32,632 nucleotides of DNA from Dehalococcoidia bacterium (GTDB taxonomy: Bacteria > Chloroflexota > Dehalococcoidia > Dehalococcoidales > SURF-40). The DNA lies in NCBI GenBank assembly GCA_003599745.1, contig QZJL01000011.1, positions 1-32,632 of the forward strand. Reading direction: 5' to 3'. Positions 1 through 10,187 of this stretch are shown piece by piece. Below the pieces are notes generated by a model. That model made no database searches. It was not told the origin of the DNA and worked only from the letters and a program-made list of their open reading frames with translations. A program made the translations under genes and the position numbers. How positions within the stretch are numbered: the stretch's first letter is position 1; the number at the start of each line of letters is the position of its first letter.

Positions 1-1
1 C

Positions 2-1978
2 TACCTGGTCACCGGTTCCTCCGAGGGGACAATTGCCAAACGTAGAGTCTACGCCACCATCATCAACTACAATACCCCGCCCATGACTATTTCCAGCGCC
101 TACGCCAACTACGCGCAACTTGAGGACTTCATCACCCAGTACTACGAAATCACCGCCAATAATCCCGGGCGGGCGGGCGAAGCCAAGAAGCAAATACTGG
201 AAAAGGCCAAAGAGGTAAAACTTGTTCCCGAAATGGCCGAGGATTTTTCCATCGATGATGTCTACCACGATATTATCGAGATGAAGAGTTCGCTCATCCC
301 CCGGGGCGTGCACATTATCGGCAAAAAGCTCACCCGGGATGACGAAACCGATTACCTGATGGCCGCCCTGCGCTTCGAAAGGGGTGAAATCCTGCCCATT
401 CAGAAAATCCTGTGCGCAGCGCTGGGCGTTGACTGGGAAGTCGCTAAAAAGCAGCCCGCTAACCAGGATTCAAGTGGCAAGACCTACGGCGAAATCCTGA
501 GTGAGGTTGATAAGCATTCCCGCGATTTCATCCGCGAGGTAGCGCTGGAGAACAAGGCAATGAGTTCGGCCATCAAAAAAACCGGTATCAAGCTCAGCCG
601 GGAGCAGCAAAACCAGTTGCAGCGTACCCTGGATTTCGGTGTTGGGGTCGCCCAGAGCCTGCGGGAAAGCGTGGAACTGGAGGTTGCCAACACGCTCAGG
701 GCCTTAAATGGCGAGTACATCCCGCCGGGCACCGGCGGCGACCCGGTGCGCTCGCCCGACGTCCTGCCCACCGGCCGCAACATGGTCGGGTTCGACCCCC
801 GCAAAGTGCCGACCAAACTCGCCGAGGAACGGGCACACACCATCACCAAGCAAATTCTGGAGGACTACGTCAAGGAGCACAACGAGTACCCGGAGTCGGT
901 GGGCGTGGTGCTCTTCAGCATGGAGGTCATGCAAACTCACGGCGAGACCGTGGCCGAGATTTTCGAGCTGATTGGCGTCCGCCCGAAGCGGTCTGGCGTG
1001 GGTAACATCGACCCGGCGCACTTCGAGGTTTTGCCTCTGGAAGAGCTGGGCCGGCCCCGGATTGACGTGGCGGTAGACGTCTCCGGCATCTTCCGCGACA
1101 CCTTCCCCGAAGCGCTTGAGTTCATCGGCAAGATTATCAGGGCAGTGGCCGAGCTTGATGAGCCAGTAGAGAAAAACTTTATCCGTAAGCACAGTCTCGA
1201 GATTGAGAAAAACCTCATCGCCGCCGGGCAACCGCCGGCGGAAGCTAAGAAATTTTCCTACATGCGCACCTTCGGCGTCGGCGCCGGCATCTACGGCACC
1301 AACATCTCGAAGATGATTGCCTCCTCCGACTGGAAAGAGGAAAAAGACATCGCCGAGATGTACATGGACAAGCAGAGCCACTTCTACGGCGACGGCGTCT
1401 ACGGCGAAAAGAACCCCCAGGCATTAAACGAAATCCTGAAGCACGTCTCGGTCTGCGCCCAGGTGCGCAGCTCAAGCTTGTACGGCATCTCCGACCTCGA
1501 CCACTATTACGAGCACCTGGGAGGTTTCACCAGCTCGGTAGGCTCCGTCAGGAAGAAGAAGCCGGTGGTAATGGTCGCCGACTCTTCCTCGGAGAAAATC
1601 ATCACCCGCAAGCTCTCCAAGCAGATTGAGGCCGAGGGGCGGATGCGCTTCCTCGACCAGAAATGGATTGACGGCATGATGGACTCGAGCCGTGGCGTCG
1701 GCATCATCGCCGACCGCACCGAGCATATGATGGGCTGGGCGGCCACTACCGGCGACGTCGACCCCAAAGTCTTTAAGGAGATGGCCGGCAAATACGTCTT
1801 CGATGACGAGAACCGCAAGAAAATCATGGAAAAGAACCCCTGGCAGCTCAACGACGTGATGAAAAAGCTCGAAGAAGCCCATCACCGCGGCTACTGGCAG
1901 ATTACCCCCGAAGAGATGGATAAAATGAAAAAGGTTTACCTGGAGCTGGAAAACGAAATCGAGGAGCGAGAAGAATGA
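2..1978 (+). CDS. Cobaltochelatase CobN / Mg-chelatase subunit H-like protein, C-terminal part (truncated by window start)
   Basis: Frame is open to the left edge (YLVTGSSEGTIAKRRVYATIINYNTPPMTISSAYANY... precedes the track's Met at 83). Motifs such as GRPRIDVAVDVSGIFRDTFPEALEFIGKIIRAVAELDEP and YGDGVYGEKNPQALNEILKHV fit the CobN/BchH large chelatase subunit. Confidence 0.88.
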   Translation, partial: YLVTGSSEGTIAKRRVYATIINYNTPPMTISSAYANYAQLEDFITQYYEITANNPGRAGEAKKQILEKAKEVKLVPEMAEDFSIDDVYHDIIEMKSSLIPRGVHIIGKKLTRDDETDYLMAALRFERGEILPIQKILCAALGVDWEVAKKQPANQDSSGKTYGEILSEVDKHSRDFIREVALENKAMSSAIKKTGIKLSREQQNQLQRTLDFGVGVAQSLRESVELEVANTLRALNGEYIPPGTGGDPVRSPDVLPTGRNMVGFDPRKVPTKLAEERAHTITKQILEDYVKEHNEYPESVGVVLFSMEVMQTHGETVAEIFELIGVRPKRSGVGNIDPAHFEVLPLEELGRPRIDVAVDVSGIFRDTFPEALEFIGKIIRAVAELDEPVEKNFIRKHSLEIEKNLIAAGQPPAEAKKFSYMRTFGVGAGIYGTNISKMIASSDWKEEKDIAEMYMDKQSHFYGDGVYGEKNPQALNEILKHVSVCAQVRSSSLYGISDLDHYYEHLGGFTSSVGSVRKKKPVVMVADSSSEKIITRKLSKQIEAEGRMRFLDQKWIDGMMDSSRGVGIIADRTEHMMGWAATTGDVDPKVFKEMAGKYVFDDENRKKIMEKNPWQLNDVMKKLEEAHHRGYWQITPEEMDKMKKVYLELENEIEEREE

Positions 1979-2066
1979 GGCTGGTCTTTCTGAAGAAGTA
2001 GTGTTGCGGGATTATTTGTGACGTCAGTAGTCAGTCCGAAATTAATTGGCTCATTTGGGGTGGCAA

Positions 2067-3095
2067 TCAGAACTGGCCAATTCGCTCTTCCCAGATGGAA
2101 TATCTCAGGGCGGCGAGATTGAGTATACGCCCTCCGAATTCCGCGTAGGAATAGCCTGCGAGTTCCGCCGCACATATGGTGCTGGTATCGGGACTGATAT
2201 CGGCATTGGGATTTACGTCAATGACGTACAGGTCGCCGTCTCTGATTCTCATATCGATACGCGCGTAATCGCGGCACCCTGTTAAGTCGTATGTGGTTTT
2301 GCAAACTCGTTCGATACTGCGGAGTTCGTCGTTGCCAAGTGGTGCGGGCAGCACCGTTTTTATTTTCTGATATTGTTCTGACTCAGGGACGAACTTGGCT
2401 TCGTAGGAGCAGATTCGGTCACGCTCGTTCCCGAACGATGAAAATTCCATCTCGGCTGCGGGCAGCATTTCAATGGTATTATTTCCCCAGAGCGAAAGAT
2501 GTAATTCGCGCCCGTCAATGAAGTCCTCGACCAAAGCCGGCTGTCGGAATTCCTCGAGAACGTAGTTAACCCTGTCTTTAAGCTCCGCTTCTGTCTTGAC
2601 GACCGCGTTACGGTCAATTCCCTCACTGCAATGTTCTCTGGAAGGTTTGACGATAGCCGGGAAGCGATTCCACTGGCAGGTCGAATCGCAGTCGAATACT
2701 TTCCACTGGGGGGTGGGGATACCAAATTCATCAAGGAGTTGCTTTACGCGAAGTTTGTCCTGCGCTAGCGCCATTGCCGCCGAACCTGCTCCGGTGAACG
2801 CAAAACCCCTCTGTTCTAAATGTTTGGTAACGAGCCACTCGCTGTGGGGTATGCCCGGTATGCTTTCGCACCAGTTGAAGACGATGTAATTATGAGGGTC
2901 GTATCGGGCTAATAAAAGGTCAAGGTCACTATTTGTAACTGGAGCAAGGGTTGTCTGACATCCTAACGACCAGATAGCTTTATCAAGTCGCGAGGTTATT
3001 TCGAGAACCTCTTCCTGTTCATGCGCCGACCAATCAGGGTTCAGGTTGAAGAGCAGCAAGACAGGCAGATCCGAGGAGGAAGTACCTACCGGCAC
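2067..3095 (-). CDS. ATP-grasp domain protein, D-alanine-D-alanine ligase-like
   Basis: 342 aa; FPAIVKPSREHCSEGIDRNAVVKTEAEL, ALVEDFIDGRELHLSLWG and YARIDMRIRDGDLYVIDVNPNADISP match ATP-grasp/Ddl C-terminal motifs. Start (GTG at 3095) is uncertain. Confidence 0.85.
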   Translation of the reverse strand: MPVGTSSSDLPVLLLFNLNPDWSAHEQEEVLEITSRLDKAIWSLGCQTTLAPVTNSDLDLLLARYDPHNYIVFNWCESIPGIPHSEWLVTKHLEQRGFAFTGAGSAAMALAQDKLRVKQLLDEFGIPTPQWKVFDCDSTCQWNRFPAIVKPSREHCSEGIDRNAVVKTEAELKDRVNYVLEEFRQPALVEDFIDGRELHLSLWGNNTIEMLPAAEMEFSSFGNERDRICSYEAKFVPESEQYQKIKTVLPAPLGNDELRSIERVCKTTYDLTGCRDYARIDMRIRDGDLYVIDVNPNADISPDTSTICAAELAGYSYAEFGGRILNLAALRYSIWEERIGQF

Positions 3096-3350
3096 TTGAG
3101 GTTTTCCAATCCCATTTTCTCCTTCCTCAAGTAAATCGGCGCAATCGTATCACCATCAGGCAGGTATTACTTTGTTGACAATTTGAATGAATGGTTTTCG
3201 CTCCCGAGTGAATTTCCCTCGTTTGTTTTACGTATTAAACCCGGTTTATTTTACTATAAACCTTATTCAATAGTTTGCGCAATACCCTGTGGCATTATTT
3301 GTCGTAATAAGTCGGAAGTCGCCAGAGACCGCAGTCTGGTCCGAGTGAAA

Positions 3351-3908
3351 TTATTCGCAGACAAAGCGCCAGCGACAGCAAACATCATCGTTGTTTTGTC
3401 TGGGAGGCGATTTGAGACACTTAATCTCTATATCGGGGTTGAAAAATTCCGCATAATATTTAAAGATTTTGGCTTCGACCTGGTTACACATCTCAACCTC
3501 TCTGCCCTCGCCCTCTCTTTCTAGAGATTCCAGAGTAAGACACCTGGTAACGGTGAGCGTAGCTTCGTTTTGCCCATTGCAATTTATCTTGTGTTCTAGC
3601 TGCTGCAGCCAAGGAACCATTTGTATCGCCTTCATCAAGGCGGCTATATTATGGCCTTGAATATTTAGTTGCTCGGTGATTTTAGCCATTTCGTATTTGC
3701 AGACTCTTCGCCATACCTGAAGGTCACAGGCCAGAGCTTCTTTATTGCTGACTCGCTCTTTTACCGCGAGGTACCAGAAGCCGTCCACCCGAACGAGTAT
3801 TTTTGAATATACGTCCAGTAATCCGGTAAGCGCGTCAGGTGAAAAATCGCCCGGCTTAAGCTCAGGATTGAATTCGCCGCTATAATCAACCATGCCTTTA
3901 TTATTCAA
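3351..3908 (-). CDS. Hypothetical protein, possibly L-2-amino-thiazoline-4-carboxylic acid hydrolase-like / DUF6125-like
   Basis: 185 aa ORF; C-terminal IEIKCLKSPPRQNNDDVCCRWRFVCE resembles the Cys/Trp-containing end of that family. Family assignment is from memory of motif style only. Confidence 0.55.
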   Translation of the reverse strand: MNNKGMVDYSGEFNPELKPGDFSPDALTGLLDVYSKILVRVDGFWYLAVKERVSNKEALACDLQVWRRVCKYEMAKITEQLNIQGHNIAALMKAIQMVPWLQQLEHKINCNGQNEATLTVTRCLTLESLEREGEGREVEMCNQVEAKIFKYYAEFFNPDIEIKCLKSPPRQNNDDVCCRWRFVCE

Positions 3909-3990
3909 TCAAAGTTCTCCGGGAATATATATAGTAATGAATCTGACCTTAAGAGGGGTGGTTTTTGTTTAGCTTCGGGTTCTGGCTAAG

Positions 3991-4063
3991 TAGGCCGTGC
4001 AGGTCTCGAACCTGCGACCACCTGATTAAAAGTCAGGTGCTCTGCCAGCTGAGCTAACGGCCC
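3991..4063 (-). tRNA. tRNA-Lys(TTT)
   Basis: Minus strand GGGCCGTTAGCTCAGCTGGCAGAGCACCTGACTTTTAATCAGGTGGTCGCAGGTTCGAGACCTGCACGGCCTA; cloverleaf folds with anticodon loop CTTTTAA; CCA not encoded. Confidence 0.97.
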
Positions 4064-4071
4064 ACGCCCCT

Positions 4072-4100
4072 AGTTTAACAAATCCCGTCGGCTGGCGCAA
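4072..4100 (-). promoter_or_regulatory. Putative sigma70 promoter of tRNA-Lys (TTGCGC-17-TAAACT)
   Basis: Minus strand -35 TTGCGC (4095-4100), 17-nt spacer, -10 TAAACT (4072-4077), just upstream of the tRNA. Confidence 0.55.
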
Positions 4101-4142
4101 TCTCTGCTTACGCCGGTAGAATGTCATCTGTTGCGCCGGTTA

Positions 4143-4151
4143 TGGTATAAT
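4143..4151 (+). promoter_or_regulatory. Putative extended -10 promoter of dgt (TGGTATAAT)
   Basis: Perfect TATAAT at 4146-4151 preceded by TGn; weak -35. Confidence 0.5.
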
Positions 4152-4193
4152 TACCGAGCCTGTCAGGTAGTTGTCGGGGAAAAGCCGGTGGTG

Positions 4194-5225
4194 ATGGTCA
4201 GCGTACGAGAGCTATCCGAAATCAAGGAAGAATCCCTTTCGCCGTATGCCGCCAAAAGCCGCCTCTCGAAAGGCAGGCTTAAGGAAGAAGCACCCTGTCC
4301 CATCCGCACCGCTTTCGCGCGCGATCGTGACCGTATTTTGCACTGTAACTCTTTCCGCAGGCTCAAACACAAGACCCAGGTCTTTATTGCTCCGCTTGAT
4401 GACCACTATGTTACCCGCCTGACGCATACCCTGGAGGTTGCCCAGGTGGCGCGTACCATCAGCCGGGCGCTCTCGCTGAATGAAGACCTTACCGAAGCTA
4501 TCGCTTTAGGCCATGACCTCGGTCACACGCCTTTCGGACATGTGGGTGAGGAAGTGCTCGACGAGATTTACCGGGAGGGTTTTCGGCATAATGAGCAGAG
4601 TCTCCGTGTGGTTGAACGGTTGGAGAACAACGGCCGCGGCCTCAATCTTTCCTGGGAAGTCCGGGACGGTATTCTCCATCACTCTAAGGGCAGGGGTGAG
4701 ATTCTGGACGAGAAGTGGGAGCCGATGGGCACCCTGGAGGGCGAGGTGGTGCGGCTGGCGGATATGGTGGCTTACATTAATCACGATATTGATGATGCTA
4801 TTCGGGCTTCGGTCATCACCCGTGGCGATTTGCCGGTGGGAGCGGTCGCGGTCACCGGGCGCTCGCGCTCGGAACGGATTGGCGTAATGGTGGGTGACAT
4901 CATAAAGTGTTCCTGGGCGGTGAAAGGTGAGAACGGGACGGAGACAGCCCCCCGTATTCTGATGAGTCCCCGGGTGGCGCAGGCCACATGCGAGATGAGG
5001 GAGTTTCTTTTTGAACGGGTCTATAATCGGCAGCTGGCGCAACAGGAAGTGGCGATGGCTCGAGGAGTTGTCGCCAGGCTTTACCGCTACTACAATGCGC
5101 ATGAGGACTCGTTGCCCCCTGAATACCGCTTCGGTGGCGAAGAGGTGGCGCGGCGGGTGGTTGACTATGTATCGGGCATGACCGATACCTATGCCCTTAA
5201 GCTGGCGGACGAAATCCCGGGTTAG
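4194..5225 (+). CDS. dgt: Deoxyguanosinetriphosphate triphosphohydrolase-like HD protein
   Basis: LSPYAAKSRLSKGR...CPIRTAFARDRDRILHCNSFRRLKHKTQVFIAP...LGHDLGHTPFGHVGEE is diagnostic for Dgt. The track start at 4131 is TTG and lies upstream of the -10; ATG at 4194 fits better. Confidence 0.95.
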   Translation: MVSVRELSEIKEESLSPYAAKSRLSKGRLKEEAPCPIRTAFARDRDRILHCNSFRRLKHKTQVFIAPLDDHYVTRLTHTLEVAQVARTISRALSLNEDLTEAIALGHDLGHTPFGHVGEEVLDEIYREGFRHNEQSLRVVERLENNGRGLNLSWEVRDGILHHSKGRGEILDEKWEPMGTLEGEVVRLADMVAYINHDIDDAIRASVITRGDLPVGAVAVTGRSRSERIGVMVGDIIKCSWAVKGENGTETAPRILMSPRVAQATCEMREFLFERVYNRQLAQQEVAMARGVVARLYRYYNAHEDSLPPEYRFGGEEVARRVVDYVSGMTDTYALKLADEIPG

Positions 5226-5251
5226 CGTTCCAGATAAAACGGTGACCGCAA

Positions 5252-7141
5252 ATGAGTGACATCGAAGAAGTAAAGCAGCGCAGCGACATTGTCGAGGTAA
5301 TCGGCGGGTACGTGCCTCTCGCCAAGTCGGGGCGCAATTTCCGGGGGCTGTGTCCCTTCCACAAAGAAAAGACGCCTTCGTTTTTCGTTTTTCCCGACCG
5401 GCAGAGCTGGCACTGTTTCGGTGCCTGCAACGCCGGCGGCGACGTTTTCTCCTTTATTATGAAAAAGGAGGGTGTCGGTTTCGGCGATGCCCTCAGGACG
5501 CTTGCCGGTCGGGCGGGAATTACCCTGCGCGAACGGGTGGGGGAGAAGCCGGAAGAGAAAGAAAAGCTCGCCCGGCTTTACCAGATAAACCAGGCGGCGG
5601 CGCAGTACTTCCACGAGGCGCTTGGTCTTCCGGCGGCGGTGGCGGCGCGCCAGTACCTTGATAAACGGGGAGTCAACCAGAAATCAGTGGCGGATTTCCT
5701 AATCGGCTATGCGCCCGGTGGCCACGAGGCCTTAAAGCGTAGTCTCGTGGAGCTGGGTTACGGTGAGAGCGACTTGCTGCTAGCCGGCCTACTTGTCAAG
5801 GGAGATGACGGCAGTACCTATGACCGTTTCCGTAACCGCCTGATGTTCCCCATTTTCGATTTCCAGGGGAGGGTCACCGGTTTCGGTGGGCGGGTGCTGG
5901 ACAATGCCATGCCGAAATACCTGAACTCCCCCCAGACGCCGGTCTTCGATAAGTCACGCAGCCTTTACGCGGTCAATCTGGCCCGCGAGGCGGCGCGGCA
6001 GGCCGACAGTGTCGTGCTGGTCGAGGGCTACCTGGACGTCATCATTGCCCACCAGTACGGCTTCCAAAATGTCATTGCCCCGATGGGCACCGCGCTCACC
6101 CAGTGGCAGATTGATATTATCAAGCGGTTGCGCCTCGGCAATCTAATCCTAGCGTTGGATCCCGATGCCGCCGGAGAAAAGGCGATGCTGCGCGGTCTGG
6201 ACTATAAAAAGCACCTTGAGACTCAGGGCATTCTGGATGACAGCCCGGAAGTAAAAGATGCCGATAAGCTTGCAGATGAAGGGGTGGACTACATCGACAC
6301 CGAAAACCGCTTCGGGGCTGAGGTCAGGGTCGCCGTCTTGCCGGCTGGCGAAGACCCCGATGAAGTCATCCGGCGGGATGCCGGTGTATTTAAGGCGTGT
6401 CTTGAGGCTGCGGTGCCGGTGATGGACTACGTTTTTGATGTGGTGAAGGCCGGGCTAAATGTAAAGACTCCTAAAGGGAAAACGGAAGCAACTTTAAGGC
6501 TATTACCACTCGTTGCTGAGATAGAGAATGATACTCGGCGGACTCATTATTTGTATAAGTTGGCGGATATGACGGGAACCAGCTATAATAAATTGGATGC
6601 AGAGGCCTCCCTCAGCCGGCTTAAATCCCGCCCCGGGTTACGGCGTATCCCGCCACCGCAGGCTGACCGGGATTTGAAAAAGGCGCTGTCAAGCCCGCTC
6701 GAAGAGTACTGTCTTACTCTCCTGCTGAAATATCCCGACTTGATGGCCGGCTTTAGCGGTCTGGACAGGGAGTATTTTGAGGACACGCGCCACCGCGAGA
6801 TTTTCGACGCTTTCCGGCGGTCGAAAAACCTGGCTGAAATGCGGGAGCAGCTCGATGAGGCACTGCACGATTACCTGGACCACCTAGCTAACGCCAGTGT
6901 CAAGGCCGGCGCGGTCGAGGGTAAATTCAAGCAGTGTGCCTTGAGACTGCGGGAAAATTATCTCAAGCGGGTGGCGGCCCGTCGGGGGCAAGCCCTGGCG
7001 CAGGCGAGTGGGGAAGTAACTCCCGAGAACCTGGCTGAGCTGCAGCAGCCGTCCCAGGAAATCAGCGAGAGACTGAGGGAAGTCGAAAGGCAGCTCGGGG
7101 GGCGCCAGAGGCCAGGGCAAGGAGGTACAAGATGGACGTAG
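5252..7141 (+). CDS. dnaG: DNA primase
   Basis: Zinc-finger region [39 protein letters not shown] and TOPRIM region [11 protein letters not shown]...[12 protein letters not shown]. Confidence 0.98.
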   Translation: MSDIEEVKQRSDIVEVIGGYVPLAKSGRNFRGLCPFHKEKTPSFFVFPDRQSWHCFGACNAGGDVFSFIMKKEGVGFGDALRTLAGRAGITLRERVGEKPEEKEKLARLYQINQAAAQYFHEALGLPAAVAARQYLDKRGVNQKSVADFLIGYAPGGHEALKRSLVELGYGESDLLLAGLLVKGDDGSTYDRFRNRLMFPIFDFQGRVTGFGGRVLDNAMPKYLNSPQTPVFDKSRSLYAVNLAREAARQADSVVLVEGYLDVIIAHQYGFQNVIAPMGTALTQWQIDIIKRLRLGNLILALDPDAAGEKAMLRGLDYKKHLETQGILDDSPEVKDADKLADEGVDYIDTENRFGAEVRVAVLPAGEDPDEVIRRDAGVFKACLEAAVPVMDYVFDVVKAGLNVKTPKGKTEATLRLLPLVAEIENDTRRTHYLYKLADMTGTSYNKLDAEASLSRLKSRPGLRRIPPPQADRDLKKALSSPLEEYCLTLLLKYPDLMAGFSGLDREYFEDTRHREIFDAFRRSKNLAEMREQLDEALHDYLDHLANASVKAGAVEGKFKQCALRLRENYLKRVAARRGQALAQASGEVTPENLAELQQPSQEISERLREVERQLGGRQRPGQGGTRWT

Positions 7142-8574
7142 AAGACGAACGGGAAACGGTCGAATATCCCGTTGAAGAAACCAGCGAAGAAGAGGGGCTG
7201 GAGCTGCATCGGCCCGAAGAACTGGAAGAAGAGGTCAGCGAGGAGCTGCCGGGTTTTGACCTGGACACCAGTCTCGAAGGCGTTGCCGGTGAGGAAGCCA
7301 CTGATGACCCCATCCGTATGTACCTCCACGAGATTGGCCGCGTTCCACTTCTCACCGCCAATGATGAGAGAATGCTGGCGCAGAAAATGGAGCTGGGCCG
7401 GCGCATCAGCGGTATAAAGAGGTTCTTGAACAAGAGGCTGGGCCGCCAGCCTACCGCCACGGAAATACTCCTGAGCGTGCTCAAGCGGGTCAGCAAAGAA
7501 GCTGATTTCATCGAGGTTTTTGCCAGACACGTCGGCCTGTCCGACGGCAGCAGCTTCGTCCGGCTGGCGATGTCCCCGGAGCTCCGGAAACACCTTAGCG
7601 GCGAGACCGACCCGGCGCTGTTGCAGTCGGTCGCTGACGATACCGCCAAGACCCCGGCTGAAGTCGAGCAGATGATTGTTACCGTCGCTCCCGCCATCTG
7701 CCTGGTTCCCCGGGAAATGCGCAACCTCATCTCGGAAAAAGTTAACTTGCGAAAAGTCGGCGAGATGGCGGAAAACCCGTCCTTTGTTGCCAAGGCGCAG
7801 AAACACGAGGACGGGTTTACCTCGTTTATCGAGCACGTTCTCTCGCAGGCGGAGCAGGCGAAAAAGCACCTCACCGAAGCCAACCTGAGACTGGTAGTGA
7901 GCGTCGCCAAAAAGCACGTCGGGCGCGGCATGTCGCTGCTCGACTTAATTCAAGAAGGCAACATTGGCCTCATCCGGGCGGTGGAGAAGTTCGACTACCA
8001 CCGGGGCTACAAGTTCAGCACCTACGCCACCTGGTGGATACGCCAGGCCATCACCCGGGCAATCGCCGACCAGGCCCGTACCATCCGCATCCCGGTGCAC
8101 ATGGTGGAAACTATCAACAAATTGCTGCGGGTGAGCCGCCGCCTGGCGCAGGAGTACGGTCGCGAGCCGACGCCCCAGGAAATCGGCCAGGAGCTGGAAA
8201 TGTCGCCCGACAAGGTCCGCGAGATTGCCAAGGTCTCGCAGTTGCCCATATCCTTGGAGTCACCCATCGGCGAAGAGGAAGACAGTCGTCTCGGTGACTT
8301 TATCGAAGACCGCAACGCCTTGCCGCCGGTTGACGCCGCTTCCAAGCAGTTACTGAAAGAGCAGATTGACGAGGTCCTTTCGACGCTTACGCCTCGCGAG
8401 CAGCGGGTGCTCCAGCTAAGGTTTGGCTTAGAAGACGGCCGCAGCCGCACGCTGGAAGAGGTCGGTAAGGAGTTCAGCGTAACCCGCGAGCGTATCCGCC
8501 AGATTGAGGCCAAAGTCTTGCGCAAGCTGCGCCACCCCAGCCGCAGCCGCAAGCTACGCGACTACCTGGAGTAG
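7132..8574 (+). CDS. rpoD: RNA polymerase primary sigma factor (RpoD/SigA)
   Basis: [17 protein letters not shown] (region 1.2), [73 protein letters not shown] (region 2), ...[48 protein letters not shown] (region 4). Confidence 0.98.
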   Translation: MDVEDERETVEYPVEETSEEEGLELHRPEELEEEVSEELPGFDLDTSLEGVAGEEATDDPIRMYLHEIGRVPLLTANDERMLAQKMELGRRISGIKRFLNKRLGRQPTATEILLSVLKRVSKEADFIEVFARHVGLSDGSSFVRLAMSPELRKHLSGETDPALLQSVADDTAKTPAEVEQMIVTVAPAICLVPREMRNLISEKVNLRKVGEMAENPSFVAKAQKHEDGFTSFIEHVLSQAEQAKKHLTEANLRLVVSVAKKHVGRGMSLLDLIQEGNIGLIRAVEKFDYHRGYKFSTYATWWIRQAITRAIADQARTIRIPVHMVETINKLLRVSRRLAQEYGREPTPQEIGQELEMSPDKVREIAKVSQLPISLESPIGEEEDSRLGDFIEDRNALPPVDAASKQLLKEQIDEVLSTLTPREQRVLQLRFGLEDGRSRTLEEVGKEFSVTRERIRQIEAKVLRKLRHPSRSRKLRDYLE

Positions 8575-9887
8575 AACTGCCCCAGGTTGCGGGGCATCTT
8601 GCCGCCGGCGGTCATTTTCAGAAGCTTCTGCATCTGCTTGAAGCGGTTGAGCAGCTGATTTATATCCTGCGGGGTGGTACCGCTGCCCCGGGCGATGCGG
8701 CGGCGGCGGCTGCCGTCAATAATGTTGGGGGAGCGCCGTTCCTCAGTGGTCATCGAGAGGATGATGGCCTCTACCTTCTTCAATTCCTTTTCGCTGTCGG
8801 GCAGTTTTTTGGTCGTGCCTGACATGCCCGGAATCATCTCTAAGAGCTGGTTCAGCGGTCCCATTTTCTTCATCTGGCGCATCTGGACTAGGAAGTCATC
8901 GAGGCCGAAGCGGGCGCTTTTTACCTTTTTCTCTAATTCCTCGGCTTGTTCGCGGCTGAAAGCTTCTTCGGCTTTTTCAATCAGGCTGAGCATGTCGCCC
9001 ATGCCCAGGATGCGCGAGGCCAGCCGCTCCGGCTGAAATACCTCCAGGGCGTCGGGCTTTTCGCCGGTGCCGATATAGCGGATGGGGACGCCGGTCGCCC
9101 AGCGTATGGAAAGGGAGGCGCCACCCCGGGCATCGCCGTCCATCTTGGTCAAAATCAGGCCGGTAAGGCCGAGCCGCTGGTGGAATTCCCCGGCGATGCG
9201 CACTGCTTCTTGGCCGGTCATAGCGTCGGCCACGAGCAAAATCTCGTTGGGAACCAGGATTTTCTTGACTTCTTCCAGCTCGGTCATCAGGGCTTCGTCA
9301 ATCTGCATGCGCCCGGCGGTGTCCACCACCGCCCAGCTTACTTCCTCTTTCCTGGCCTGCGACAGAGCACGGGCGCAGATGTCCTGCGGGCGGGACTCGG
9401 GGGTCTCACGATAAACTGGGATGCCTAAAGGGGTCGCCAGCGCCACCAGCTGCTCGATGGCGGCGGGGCGGCGGTTATCGGCGGCGACCAGCATAGGTCG
9501 GTGGCCGGATTTCTTCAAGCTCAGGGCGAGCTTGGCGGCGGTGGTGGTCTTGCCCGAACCCTGCAGCCCCACCAGCATCACCACCGAGGGTGGGCGGGGA
9601 GCACCTGTCAGCGGGCCGGGCGTTGGCCCCAGGATACCAACCAACTCCTCGTTGACGATTTTGATGATTTGCTGGGCGGGGGTGAGGCTTTCGAGTACTT
9701 CGGCGCCAAGCGCCCTCTCATTTACCCGGGTGGTAAAGTCCTTCACCACCTTGAAGTTGACGTCGGCCTCCAGGAGCGCCAGACGCACCTCGCGCAGGGC
9801 TTCTTCTAGGTCTTTGGGGGTAAGCTTGCCGTGGCGACCCAGGCGGCGGAAAATCTCCCCCAGCCGCTCGCTTAGATGTTCGAACAT
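8562..9887 (-). CDS. ffh: Signal recognition particle protein Ffh (SRP54)
   Basis: G-domain [74 protein letters not shown]-domain [30 protein letters not shown]. Confidence 0.98.
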   Translation of the reverse strand: MFEHLSERLGEIFRRLGRHGKLTPKDLEEALREVRLALLEADVNFKVVKDFTTRVNERALGAEVLESLTPAQQIIKIVNEELVGILGPTPGPLTGAPRPPSVVMLVGLQGSGKTTTAAKLALSLKKSGHRPMLVAADNRRPAAIEQLVALATPLGIPVYRETPESRPQDICARALSQARKEEVSWAVVDTAGRMQIDEALMTELEEVKKILVPNEILLVADAMTGQEAVRIAGEFHQRLGLTGLILTKMDGDARGGASLSIRWATGVPIRYIGTGEKPDALEVFQPERLASRILGMGDMLSLIEKAEEAFSREQAEELEKKVKSARFGLDDFLVQMRQMKKMGPLNQLLEMIPGMSGTTKKLPDSEKELKKVEAIILSMTTEERRSPNIIDGSRRRRIARGSGTTPQDINQLLNRFKQMQKLLKMTAGGKMPRNLGQFYSR

Positions 9888-10021
9888 ATCAATTTATTGT
9901 ATCGGGCGGATGAGGCTGGCGTCAAACGAGGGATAGAGACCTGGTAATCTTCGGCGAGGCAGATTTCAATCTGTTTCCTCAGCTCGGGAATTCCCTCAAC
10001 CACCAGTATGACGTCTTTCAT
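9872..10021 (-). CDS. Small ORF (~49 aa from ATG) resembling the N-terminus of a CheY-like receiver domain; possibly a remnant
   Basis: MKDVILVVEGIPELRKQIEICLAEDYQVSIPRL...; GGGAGG lies about 8 nt upstream of the ATG on the minus strand; the 3' end overlaps the ffh start. Confidence 0.4.
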   Translation of the reverse strand: MKDVILVVEGIPELRKQIEICLAEDYQVSIPRLTPASSARYNKLICSNI

Positions 10022-10187
10022 GTTAGAGAGCCTCCCTTCCTGTGGATTTCGATATATTTCAAGATAGCACACCAGACGCCGCCTGAGGCTTTCTTTCAAT
10101 TGCACTTTCAGTCAGGTACTTATCACCGGATGGTACTTTTGTTTTGCCTTTATGCTAAAATCATCCCTTAGCGGAGGCAGCTTGTAG

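Noticed and set aside
3183-3524. 113-aa plus-strand ORF in the ATP-grasp upstream spacer
   Set aside because: Overlaps the minus-strand 185-aa gene, has no SD or recognisable motif.
6958-7931. 319-aa and 289-aa minus-strand ORFs opposite dnaG/rpoD
   Set aside because: Antisense to well-supported dnaG and rpoD; no motifs.
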